Source: Candidatus Cloacimonadota bacterium
GTDB taxonomy: Bacteria > Cloacimonadota > Cloacimonadia > Cloacimonadales > Cloacimonadaceae
Length of the DNA: 18,111 nucleotides
NCBI GenBank assembly: GCA_023228125.1
Contig: JALOBT010000043.1
Coordinates: 1 to 18,111 of the forward strand
Direction: 5' to 3'
Shown here: in pieces, positions 7,147 to 13,689 of the stretch
How positions within the stretch are numbered: the first letter of the stretch is position 1
Layout of the letters: each line of letters opens with the position of its first letter
Position numbers and translations under genes: made by a program
Notes under the pieces: model-generated
Databases searched by the model: none
What the model saw: the letters and a program-made list of their open reading frames with translations, nothing else
What the model was told of the DNA's origin: nothing

Positions 7147-8100
7147 TTACTTAAGAAACCTGAGTGCGGCTCGCAGAGCAGTAGAGATATTGTAGCGAAG
7201 ATTGCTGCCCCAATTGCGTAGATGAGCGCGCCGGTATTCTGCTTTTCGGTTTTCCAGTCTAAACGAAGCAGGCAGAGCCGGTAAAAAGATCTTCTCTGCT
7301 GCCCCCCAGTTTATCAAAGTGTCTATGTAGTCTATATGCCTCAAGCCCTGCAGAGTAAGAGCCTGCCAGGGCTTGGGCTTCAAACCAAAATGAATGCAAG
7401 TGGCATCGGGCTCGATATCCATCAGATATTTTGCCGTCTGCGGGGCCTGGGAAGAAAAGGCAAATAGCGAGCTGAGCACAGATTCATCGGTCATAAAATA
7501 GGCAGCGCTGCTTTTATTGTAGACACCCTCGGTATCGGAAGGAATCACCTTCAGCATCTGGCTTTGCCACAAAGAGATAAAGTCTCTGTGGCTGCGGTTG
7601 AGCACAAAACAATTGCTCTGATATACGGTATCAATACGGGGACTCTTCAGATCACCCACGTCCTGCTGCCAGGTAGCCAAAATGCGTTGCGGGATTTTAC
7701 CATATTCATCCCTCGCCCGGTAGTAATTCCTGAAGATAGTGGCGTTTTCCTCCGGCTGACGTTTGCGGATTTGCAGTTTATTATCAGGTGTAACAAAGAG
7801 CTTTTCCAGATTGCCGCTCACTATGCAATCCGCATCCATCCACACCACAATATCAGTATCGGCTGTGGCAATCGCCATAGGTTTTTGGGTGCACACGCTG
7901 CGGGTATCAGTTTTGTGGGTGGGGAAAAGCCTGGTATTGGGCAGGCTGGATAAGACCCTGATATCTTCCGGTGTAAGATCATAAGCTAAGATATGGTAAG
8001 CGCAGTCCATGCCATGATAGCGCATAGAAAGCCCCAAAAGCAGCGCGCCCCACACAAAATTGTGATCACAAGCCGTGACCACCGTCTTGGTAGTGCTCAT
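7147..8100 (-). CDS. GT8-like glycosyltransferase (GT-A fold)
   Basis: The 317-residue product has the layout of a nucleotide-sugar transferase. Near the N-terminus is a TACDHNFVWGA strand-helix. The DxD metal motif sits in VVWMDADCIVSGNLEKLF (Asp89 and Asp91), and QSNCFVLNR (161-169) and TDESVLSSL (204-212) follow. A C-terminal HFGLKPKPW (237-245) matches the HxxGxxKPW pattern typical of family GT8. It would transfer a sugar onto an acceptor that cannot be read from sequence, perhaps a cell-surface glycan. No signal peptide or clear membrane segment is seen, though the C-terminus is basic. The ATG at 8100 is preceded by AGGAG at 10 nt. It stands alone, divergent from the TetR operon and upstream of the LruC gene on the same strand. 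Confidence 0.75.
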   Translation of the reverse strand: MSTTKTVVTACDHNFVWGALLLGLSMRYHGMDCAYHILAYDLTPEDIRVLSSLPNTRLFPTHKTDTRSVCTQKPMAIATADTDIVVWMDADCIVSGNLEKLFVTPDNKLQIRKRQPEENATIFRNYYRARDEYGKIPQRILATWQQDVGDLKSPRIDTVYQSNCFVLNRSHRDFISLWQSQMLKVIPSDTEGVYNKSSAAYFMTDESVLSSLFAFSSQAPQTAKYLMDIEPDATCIHFGLKPKPWQALTLQGLRHIDYIDTLINWGAAEKIFLPALPASFRLENRKAEYRRAHLRNWGSNLRYNISTALRAALRFLK

Positions 8101-8340
8101 ACTTTCAGCTCTCCTGAAGCTGTGTAGATCATCATGGTCAAAGATACTTTTCCTGCATCCGGCTCACTGTGCATTATCATCGCCTCGCTATATTCACTTT
8201 GCTAAACATCAAATTTTGGGTGCTCGCATCCGTCAAGCATTATTGCTGTAGATGATATCTCCTATTTATCTCTTTTGTATCCGATCCTCAACGGCGTAAA
8301 ATTGCAATAATGAAATATCCGGCAGGCCAATGTAATCTTT

Positions 8341-8389
8341 ATCCGTGAAAATCCCTTTGATCTTTGAGATCTGTGATATCTGTGTGAGA
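8341..8389 (+). repeat. ATCTGTG-type short degenerate repeat, copy 2
   Basis: The run ATCCGTGAAAATC is followed by three near-9-nt tandem units: GATCTTTGA, GATCTGTGA and TATCTGTGT. It ends in GAGAC and resembles copy 1 (4953-4980) in the same orientation. No coding potential is evident. Confidence 0.45.
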
Positions 8390-8422
8390 CTCTTTTCACA
8401 AGCACTAAAGCTAAGACACGCA

Positions 8423-8466
8423 CCAGCTGAAGCTGGCGGTACGGCCGGCTGAAGCCAGCGTTACGG
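8423..8466 (+). repeat. Tandem pair of small hairpin units (22-bp period)
   Basis: Two 20-nt units (8425-8444 and 8447-8466) match at 16 of 20 positions and lie at a period of 22. Each carries a hairpin with a GA loop: CCAGCT-GA-AGCTGG in the first (8423-8436) and GGCT-GA-AGCC in the second (8447-8456). The first stem has A-T where the second has G-C, that is, both sides of one pair changed together. This suggests that the fold, not the sequence, is kept, as in REP-type elements. Confidence 0.6.
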
Positions 8467-8484
8467 GTACCAGAGTAGGGGCAT

Positions 8485-8499
8485 TGGGCATAATGCCCA
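8485..8499. repeat. 15-nt palindrome TGGGCATAATGCCCA
   Basis: This is a perfect inverted repeat of 7-nt arms around one base. It could be a protein-binding site or part of the local repeat cluster; no T-run follows on either strand, so it is not a terminator. The CCCAATGCCC-like context just to its left partly repeats the arm. Confidence 0.45.
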
Positions 8500-8569
8500 G
8501 AATATTCCGATGATCATAGTGTGCAGGATTGGGGCTTTCACCCAAAGCGCGTACTTTATATTTGGACAC

Positions 8570-8641
8570 GTTTTCCACATGTGTTCCACTCGAGATGACT
8601 CGGGATTTCGAGTCATCTCGAGTGGAACACATGTGGAAAAC
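8570..8641. repeat. Perfect 33-bp inverted repeat with a 6-nt loop
   Basis: The left arm (8570-8602) begins GTTTTCCACATGTG and ends CTCGAGATGACTCG. The right arm (8609-8641) is its exact reverse complement with no mismatch over 33 bases, and the loop is GGATTT (8603-8608). The fold would be a 72-nt hairpin in RNA or a cruciform in DNA. Neither end is followed by a T-run, so it is not a standard terminator. The arms contain further palindromes (CACATGTG and CTCGAG). It lies in the divergent region, with no transposase or open frame inside. It could be an inverted pair of a dispersed repeat unit, a non-autonomous mobile hairpin or a small structured RNA. Confidence 0.97.
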
Positions 8642-8797
8642 AAGCTCAGGAATAGGGCAGGAACTATGAGACTGATCTGGCTCAAGCACCATAGGCAGAG
8701 CGGGTTTTCCCAGGGACGATATTTCGGATAACAAGCCACCACCCGACCATAATCAGGCTTTCTCAAAAAATAAAGCTACGCCTGCACAAGAATATCC

Positions 8798-8833
8798 TTG
8801 ACAGATTGAACGCTTTCGTTTAACTTGTACTAT
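8798..8833 (+). promoter_or_regulatory. Probable promoter of the tetR-led operon
   Basis: Two readings are possible. A perfect TTGACA (8798-8803) has only a poor -10 (TAACTT, 8821-8826, 17-bp spacing). TTGAAC (8806-8811) is followed after 16 bp by TACTAT (8828-8833). Either gives a leader of about 20-40 nt before the GAAGG ribosome site of tetR. Confidence 0.45.
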
Positions 8834-8838
8834 AAACG
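8817..8838. promoter_or_regulatory. Candidate TetR operator (CGTTTA-N10-TAAACG)
   Basis: A 6-bp inverted repeat separated by 10 nt overlaps the predicted -10 region of the tetR promoter. TetR-family regulators usually bind such dyads near their own promoters. Autoregulation of the whole export operon is therefore likely but inferred. The arms are short, so chance is not excluded. Confidence 0.4.
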
Positions 8839-8862
8839 TAAACATAAGCATTGAAGGTAATG

Positions 8863-9468
8863 ATGAGAAATACGATCAAGCACTTAATTGACAAAGAAAT
8901 CAGGAGCAAGCAGAGAAAGCTGATTGAAACAGCAGCCCAGCTTTTCTTCAAGCATGGCTTCAAGAAAGTAACTATCGAAGAGATTTGCAGAACTGCAAAG
9001 GTCAGTAAAGTAACCTTTTACAGATACTTCAGCAGCAAGGACGAGATGATAAAATACATCACCCGCTTGCTTGGTGATAATTTTGCCATTAAGCTCGAAC
9101 AGATTATCGATCGTGACAGTACTATCAAGAGTAAATTTGATGATATCGCCATCCTCAAGCAGGATTTCGCCGCAAATTTGGGAGGTGAACTGCGTGACAG
9201 CATCTTCAATTCTCCTGCGGTAAAAGAATATATGCATGGTCTGGATCAACGCTTGATGCAGAAATTTGAGCAGCTAATGCACAATGAGCAAGCGCAGGGA
9301 AATATAAATCCCCAAGTGGATATAGAGAAAGCTGTGGCTTTTATCTCCCGCTTAAACCAGCTTTTGAGTGATGATAGCTTTACGGGGATTTACCCCGATC
9401 TGAAAGAGATGATCGGGCAAGTGAATGAACTCTTGGTAATGGGACTGAAATCCCGGGAGCTCTCATGA
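8863..9468 (+). CDS. TetR/AcrR-family transcriptional regulator
   Basis: The 201-residue product has the classic N-terminal TetR DNA-binding domain: 'KLIETAAQLFFKHGFKKVTIEEI' spread over helices 1-2, then the recognition part AKVSKVTFYRYFSSKDE (about 45-61). The C-terminal ligand and dimer domain is not recognisable, so the inducer is unknown. Start choice: two adjacent ATGs (8860 and 8863) follow GAAGG. The second has the better 5-nt spacing, and the TTG at 8851 has no ribosome site. The stop overlaps the ATG of the beta-barrel gene (ATGA), so regulator and transport genes are translated together. This makes it the likely repressor of the operon. Confidence 0.92.
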   Translation: MRNTIKHLIDKEIRSKQRKLIETAAQLFFKHGFKKVTIEEICRTAKVSKVTFYRYFSSKDEMIKYITRLLGDNFAIKLEQIIDRDSTIKSKFDDIAILKQDFAANLGGELRDSIFNSPAVKEYMHGLDQRLMQKFEQLMHNEQAQGNINPQVDIEKAVAFISRLNQLLSDDSFTGIYPDLKEMIGQVNELLVMGLKSRELS

Positions 9469-10550
9469 AATCTGTATTTGCGGTCTTATTGATATTTCTT
9501 TTGCTGCCTTTTAGCCTGCTGCAAGGCTTTGAGCTGGATAGCACAAACCGGTTCAGCGTCAATGCTATGCTCCACCTGGACGAGCCATCCGAAGGCTCAA
9601 ATGCGCAGTTTGACTGGCTTTTGACCGTAAACGCAAAGCTCATGCAAAGCAAGGTGCTGAACCTGGATGCGGAGGCAGTTCACAGTGCCCAATTATCCTC
9701 TGTGTGGCAGCAAGATGATAGTGACCAGGATCTGCAAAATGACCTGTATCGCTACTGGCTGCGAGCTTCTACTGCGCGCACGGAGCTGAGGGTAGGCTTG
9801 CAACGGATAAATTTTGGTAGTGCCCGCTTGATCCGCCCTCTGCAATGGTTTGATAAACTGGATCCTCTGGACTTGTTGGAGCAAACCGAAGGGGCAAAAG
9901 CAGGACTCGCAAAGATATATTTCCCAAATAATTCCACCCTCTGGCTCTGGGCTATTTTGTCCGACGGCAAGCCCAAAGGGAATGAGTGGATATCTACCAC
10001 CAAAGATAAATTTGACTATGGCCTGCGCTATGAATTCCCACTTCTCTCAACCGAAACAGGCCTGTCCTTGAATCATAGACCCATCTTTTCACCCGACAGT
10101 GCCAAAAAAACTACAGAGAGCCGATTGGCACTGGACATCCGCTATGATACTTTCGCGGGATTGTGGCTGGAAAGCTCAGCAAATTACGCACCGGAGCTTG
10201 AGACGAAGTGGAGTCTGCAATCTGTTCTTGGTGCAGATTATACTTTTGGTCTTGGCAATGGCCTGTATGTATTAGCAGAAAGTGGTATCAAACACTCTTC
10301 AGATGAGATATCCAGCTTGCATAGCACAGAGCTATCGTCATCTGCAATGATGAATTACCCGCTTGGCTTACTGGATACTATCCACTATCTGGCCTTTGCC
10401 AATTGGGATACTCACCTGCAGACACATTCCCTGGTGCTAAGGCGCAGCTATGATAGGCTGGCCATAGAGCTCAGGGCAAGCTACCAAAACAATAGCGATT
10501 CAGGGGAAGATAGAAAATTCCTGGGCGCACTAATAAGCTACACAATATAG
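9465..10550 (+). CDS. Outer-membrane beta-barrel protein, porin-like
   Basis: The 361-residue product starts with a signal peptide (about residues 1-22: one Lys, then a Val/Leu/Phe-rich core). The rest is a run of alternating hydrophobic-polar strands rich in Trp, Tyr and Leu, and it ends in a strand closing with a hydrophobic residue (LGALISYTI), as in outer-membrane barrels. A segment near the N-terminus, ELRVGLQRINFGSARLIRP, resembles the conserved early strands of DUF1302/alginate-export type barrels, but assignment to a named family is uncertain. It sits between the regulator (4-nt overlap) and the ABC ATPase (8-nt gap with GAGGT). This context suggests it is the outer-membrane partner or target of the transporter encoded behind it. 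Confidence 0.75.
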   Translation: MKSVFAVLLIFLLLPFSLLQGFELDSTNRFSVNAMLHLDEPSEGSNAQFDWLLTVNAKLMQSKVLNLDAEAVHSAQLSSVWQQDDSDQDLQNDLYRYWLRASTARTELRVGLQRINFGSARLIRPLQWFDKLDPLDLLEQTEGAKAGLAKIYFPNNSTLWLWAILSDGKPKGNEWISTTKDKFDYGLRYEFPLLSTETGLSLNHRPIFSPDSAKKTTESRLALDIRYDTFAGLWLESSANYAPELETKWSLQSVLGADYTFGLGNGLYVLAESGIKHSSDEISSLHSTELSSSAMMNYPLGLLDTIHYLAFANWDTHLQTHSLVLRRSYDRLAIELRASYQNNSDSGEDRKFLGALISYTI

Positions 10551-10558
10551 AGGTAACA

Positions 10559-11257
10559 ATGACAGAATCACTGGTAAAAATCAGAAACTTAAGCAAACTC
10601 TACCCTACGGGCGGTGGAGGATTCCTGGCTCTTTCCGAGCTCGATCTGGATATCCCCAAAGGAGCATTTATGGGTCTTGTGGGCCCCAGCGGCTCAGGCA
10701 AAACCACACTCCTGAACATCATCGGCACCCTGGACAATCAAACCGGCGGTGAGATTGAAGTCCTGGGACACAAGGTAGATACTCTGGATGCCAAGCAGTC
10801 CGCAGCCCTCAGAGCCCAGAAAATAGGCTTTATCTTTCAAAGCTATAATCTGCTCCCCGTTTACACCGTTTATGAAAATGTGGAACTACCGCTCTTACTA
10901 CTGAAAATGCCAAGAGCAGAGCGACACGAAGCTGTGATGCAAGCCCTAAAATGGGTAGGTATTACCGACAAACGCAAATCCCGACCGAATCAACTCTCTG
11001 GAGGTGAAGGCCAAAGGGTCTCCATCGCCCGAGCCATGGTGAAACGTCCGCTGCTCGTTCTGGCTGATGAACCCACCGCAAATCTGGATACCGAAAATTC
11101 ATACAATATCCTGGATACCATGTTGCAAATAAACAAAGATACAGGTACCACCTTCATCTTCGCTACCCACGATCAAAAAGTGATAGACTATATGCAGAGA
11201 GTAGTGACCTTGATAGATGGCAAGAAGGCCAAAGATGATCTTAAAACTGGCAGCTAA
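10559..11257 (+). CDS. ABC transporter ATP-binding protein, LolD/MacB type
   Basis: The 232-residue product has all ABC ATPase motifs: Walker A GPSGSGKTT (42-50), Q-loop Gln94 in FQSYNLLP, signature LSGGEGQ (146-152), Walker B LLVLADE (165-171) with catalytic Glu171, and the H-loop His204 in ATHD. The size and the FQSYNLLPVYTVYENVELPL region fit the LolD/MacB/FtsE group, which works with FtsX-type permeases. The signature has Gly where Gln is more usual (LSGGEGQ rather than LSGGEQQ), a tolerated variant. The upstream GAGGT supports the ATG. The 3' end overlaps the next gene by 23 nt. It should energise the two permeases downstream in a type VII (mechanotransmission) mechanism. Confidence 0.95.
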   Translation: MTESLVKIRNLSKLYPTGGGGFLALSELDLDIPKGAFMGLVGPSGSGKTTLLNIIGTLDNQTGGEIEVLGHKVDTLDAKQSAALRAQKIGFIFQSYNLLPVYTVYENVELPLLLLKMPRAERHEAVMQALKWVGITDKRKSRPNQLSGGEGQRVSIARAMVKRPLLVLADEPTANLDTENSYNILDTMLQINKDTGTTFIFATHDQKVIDYMQRVVTLIDGKKAKDDLKTGS

Positions 11258-12413
11258 AAACATCATTGGCAACGGTTGGCGCAGCCTGGTAAACGTCCTC
11301 ATCCTCAGCATCGTTCTGACTGGAATGGTGTGGATGCAGGGCCTCTTTGACGGTTGGAGTCGAACCGCTCGCCGGCAAATGCAAGAGTGGGAATTCGGAG
11401 ATGGTCACTACGAGCACCAGGATTTTGATAAGTATGATAGCTTCACCTGGGACAAAAGCAATAGCAAAATACCTGCTGAGCTTCAGAGCCTCATAGAGCA
11501 AGGGAAAGCAGTGCCCATCCTGATCTCAGCCGGTGTGATCTATCCCCAGGGCCGGCTCACCCCCATCACCATCAAAGGCATCCCGCATGATCAAGAGATC
11601 TTAGAGATTCCTACAGAGTATCTGCGTGTAGAGGATCAAACTGGTATCATTTTGCCAGCGGTGATCGGAACACGGATGGCAAGAAGCACGCATTTGGAAG
11701 AGGGCGACATCCTCACCATGCGCTGGAAAGATATCCATGGTGCCTACAATGCCTATGACATCCAGATCACAAAAATAATGGATACACCGGTGCCACCTGT
11801 GGATGATTCCCAAGTTTGGGTGGATTTTACACATCTGAATGAAGCAAAAGCTCTGCAGAATTCTGCTACCCATATTGTAATGAAAGATGATTCAGATATA
11901 GTCAAGAATGAACAAGACTTCAGGTTCATAACTATAGATGAATCCATGCAGGGCACAGATGCTCTGATTGATGTAAAACGCCTGAGCGGGAATTTGCTCT
12001 TTGCCCTTTTGCTATTCCTGGCCATGATCGCCATATTCGATACCCAGATTCTGGCGATCTTCAAGCGCAGACGTGAGATTGGCACGATGATTGCCTTGGG
12101 GATGACCAAAAGGCAGATCGTGAAACTCTTTACTATCGAAGGCTGTTTGTATAGTGTGTTTGCTGCAGTGGCCACCAGCATTTTGGGTTTACCGCTCTTT
12201 ATCTATTTCGGTGTAAGTGGCTATAAAATCCCCCAAGAAATGTCCAATCTCAGCATCGCCGGAACTGCTGAGCCTATAAAATGCTACTATTCACCATCAA
12301 TGCTTTTGTCCACCTTCATTCTGGTCTTGTTGATCACCGCTCTGGCCAGTTGGATGCCTACTTACCGGATCGCCCGCATGAAAGCGACCGATGCCCTCTT
12401 GGGCAAGGTCTAA
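11235..12413 (+). CDS. ABC permease of the FtsX/LolC/MacB type (first)
   Basis: The 392-residue protein has the FtsX-like layout. One membrane helix lies near the N-terminus (about 14-36, VNVLILSIVLTGMVWM). A periplasmic domain of about 210 residues follows, then three C-terminal helices (LLFALLLFLAMIAIFD, VFAAVATSILGLPLFIYF and TFILVLLITALASW). The stretch 'FKRRREIGTMIALGMTKRQIVKLFTIEG' between helices 2 and 3 is the conserved coupling region that meets the ATPase. Start choice: the ATG at 11235 has AAGAAGG 6 nt upstream, and the frame-open ATG at 11217 does not. It overlaps the ATPase gene by 23 nt. It probably pairs with the second permease as a LolC/LolE-like heterodimer. Confidence 0.92.
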   Translation: MILKLAAKNIIGNGWRSLVNVLILSIVLTGMVWMQGLFDGWSRTARRQMQEWEFGDGHYEHQDFDKYDSFTWDKSNSKIPAELQSLIEQGKAVPILISAGVIYPQGRLTPITIKGIPHDQEILEIPTEYLRVEDQTGIILPAVIGTRMARSTHLEEGDILTMRWKDIHGAYNAYDIQITKIMDTPVPPVDDSQVWVDFTHLNEAKALQNSATHIVMKDDSDIVKNEQDFRFITIDESMQGTDALIDVKRLSGNLLFALLLFLAMIAIFDTQILAIFKRRREIGTMIALGMTKRQIVKLFTIEGCLYSVFAAVATSILGLPLFIYFGVSGYKIPQEMSNLSIAGTAEPIKCYYSPSMLLSTFILVLLITALASWMPTYRIARMKATDALLGKV

Positions 12414-12423
12414 GGAGTTTGAA

Positions 12424-13689
12424 ATGTTTTTGTTTGTCTTAAAAGGACTGCTGAGAGATCGCTCTCGCAGCTTTTTCCCGGTCCTGATCGTAACGGCCGG
12501 GGTGCTGGTCACCGTGTTCCTGATCGCCTTCATGAGCGGATATATGGAGTCTATGGTTCGGCAAAACGCCCGCTTTGATACCGGCCATTTGAAAATAGTC
12601 ACGAATGCCTATGCCGAAAAATTGTCTCAAAAGCCTTATGACTTGGGCTTCATTGAGACGGAAGCTGAATTTCAGCAGTGGCAAGAGGATTTCCCCTCTA
12701 TTCGCTGGACTCCCCGCATCTATTTCGGTGCGCTGATGGATGTCCCTGATGCTGAAGGGAATACTTTGGAGCAAGGCGATGTCTTTGGCATGGCGATAGA
12801 CTTCTCCGATCCCAGTGCTGTATCGGATATTCACCTAAGTGAAGCTCTGGTGCAGGGCCGGATTCCTGAGGCTGCCGGCGAGATTCTGCTCAGCGAAGAA
12901 CTCTTTAGCAAATTGCAGCTTGAGCTGGATTCTACCGTTACCCTACTGGGCTCTACCCTATACGGAGCTATGAGCTTCCGCAATTATATCATCAGCGGCA
13001 CTGTGAGCTTTGGCGTGCACGCTCTGGATAGGGGAGGAATAGTAACAGATATCGAAGATGCCAGAGCCTTTCTGGATATGCCAGGGGGAGCTTCCGAATA
13101 CTTTGGCTTCCTGCCCTTGGGGGTCTATGATGATGATGCAGTTCAAGAGATAAAACAAGAATTCAACGCCAAATACAATGATGAGGACGATTTTTCTCCT
13201 CAGATGCTGGCCCTTACAGATCAAAACGATATGGGCTTTATGCTGAGGTATATGGGCTTTGCCCTGGGCCTGATCACGGTGGTATTTATCCTGATCATCG
13301 GTATAGTTCTGTGGAATGCTGGCCTTTTGAACAGCATCCGCCGCTATGGGGAATTCGGGCTGCGCCTGGCTATGGGAGAGCGAAAGCATCATCTTTACAA
13401 TTGGCTGATCGTGGAGGGCCTGGCCATCGGTGTGTTAGGTTCCTTGATCGGAGCTGCTTTGGGTATGGGGGTCATTCAATACTTTCACGTCCACGGTTTC
13501 GATTTCGGCGTCTTTACCAAAGACACCTCTATGATGGTGGAAAATATAATCTATACGAACCTCGAGCTAAAAAACCTGCTTTTGGGCATCATTCCGGGGC
13601 TGGTATCTACCGTACTGGGTGCAATGCTGGCCGGAATTGGCATTTTCCACCGCAATACAGCAAAACTATTTAAGGAGCTGGAAACATGA
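12424..13689 (+). CDS. ABC permease of the FtsX/LolE/MacB type (second)
   Basis: The 421-residue protein repeats the FtsX-like layout: one N-terminal helix (FFPVLIVTAGVLVTVFLIAF), a periplasmic domain of roughly 240 residues, and three C-terminal helices (LGLITVVFILIIGIVLW, AIGVLGSLIGAALGMGV and GIIPGLVSTVLGAMLAGIGI). 'RRYGEFGLRLAMGERKHHL' lies before the third helix, at the ATPase interface. The sequence is clearly different from the first permease, so a heterodimer is more likely than two homodimers. Start choice: the ATG at 12424 has AAGGAG 7 nt upstream, which begins inside the stop codon of the first permease gene; the earlier ATG at 12391 overlaps that gene and lacks the family N-terminus. 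Its stop overlaps the carrier gene start (ATGA). Confidence 0.92.
   Translation: MFLFVLKGLLRDRSRSFFPVLIVTAGVLVTVFLIAFMSGYMESMVRQNARFDTGHLKIVTNAYAEKLSQKPYDLGFIETEAEFQQWQEDFPSIRWTPRIYFGALMDVPDAEGNTLEQGDVFGMAIDFSDPSAVSDIHLSEALVQGRIPEAAGEILLSEELFSKLQLELDSTVTLLGSTLYGAMSFRNYIISGTVSFGVHALDRGGIVTDIEDARAFLDMPGGASEYFGFLPLGVYDDDAVQEIKQEFNAKYNDEDDFSPQMLALTDQNDMGFMLRYMGFALGLITVVFILIIGIVLWNAGLLNSIRRYGEFGLRLAMGERKHHLYNWLIVEGLAIGVLGSLIGAALGMGVIQYFHVHGFDFGVFTKDTSMMVENIIYTNLELKNLLLGIIPGLVSTVLGAMLAGIGIFHRNTAKLFKELET

Larger units (their letters stand above)
8101..8862. other. Gene-free divergent region rich in small repeats
   Basis: No convincing coding sequence lies between the glycosyltransferase start and the TetR start. 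The left part (8101-8250) should hold the glycosyltransferase promoter; TTGACG lies at 8231-8236 on the minus strand but without a good -10 box at standard spacing. From 8340 to 8645 there are four kinds of repeat: an ATCTGTG-type repeat, a tandem hairpin pair, a 15-nt palindrome and a perfect 33-bp inverted repeat. The stretch 8646-8790 shows nothing I can name. The promoter and possible operator of tetR are at 8798-8838. Open frames of about 70-107 codons on both strands here lack ribosome sites or family features and owe their length partly to the inverted repeat. Confidence 0.7.

Noticed and set aside
8570..8641. The 33-bp inverted repeat as a bidirectional terminator or insertion-sequence ends
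   Set aside because: There are no T-runs on either side, the flanking genes diverge and need no terminator here, and a 6-nt loop leaves no room for a transposase.
8411..8766. Overlapping open frames of about 73-107 codons on both strands in the divergent region
   Set aside because: They read through the perfect inverted repeat, so forward and reverse frames share peptide sequence. None has a Shine-Dalgarno sequence or a recognisable domain.
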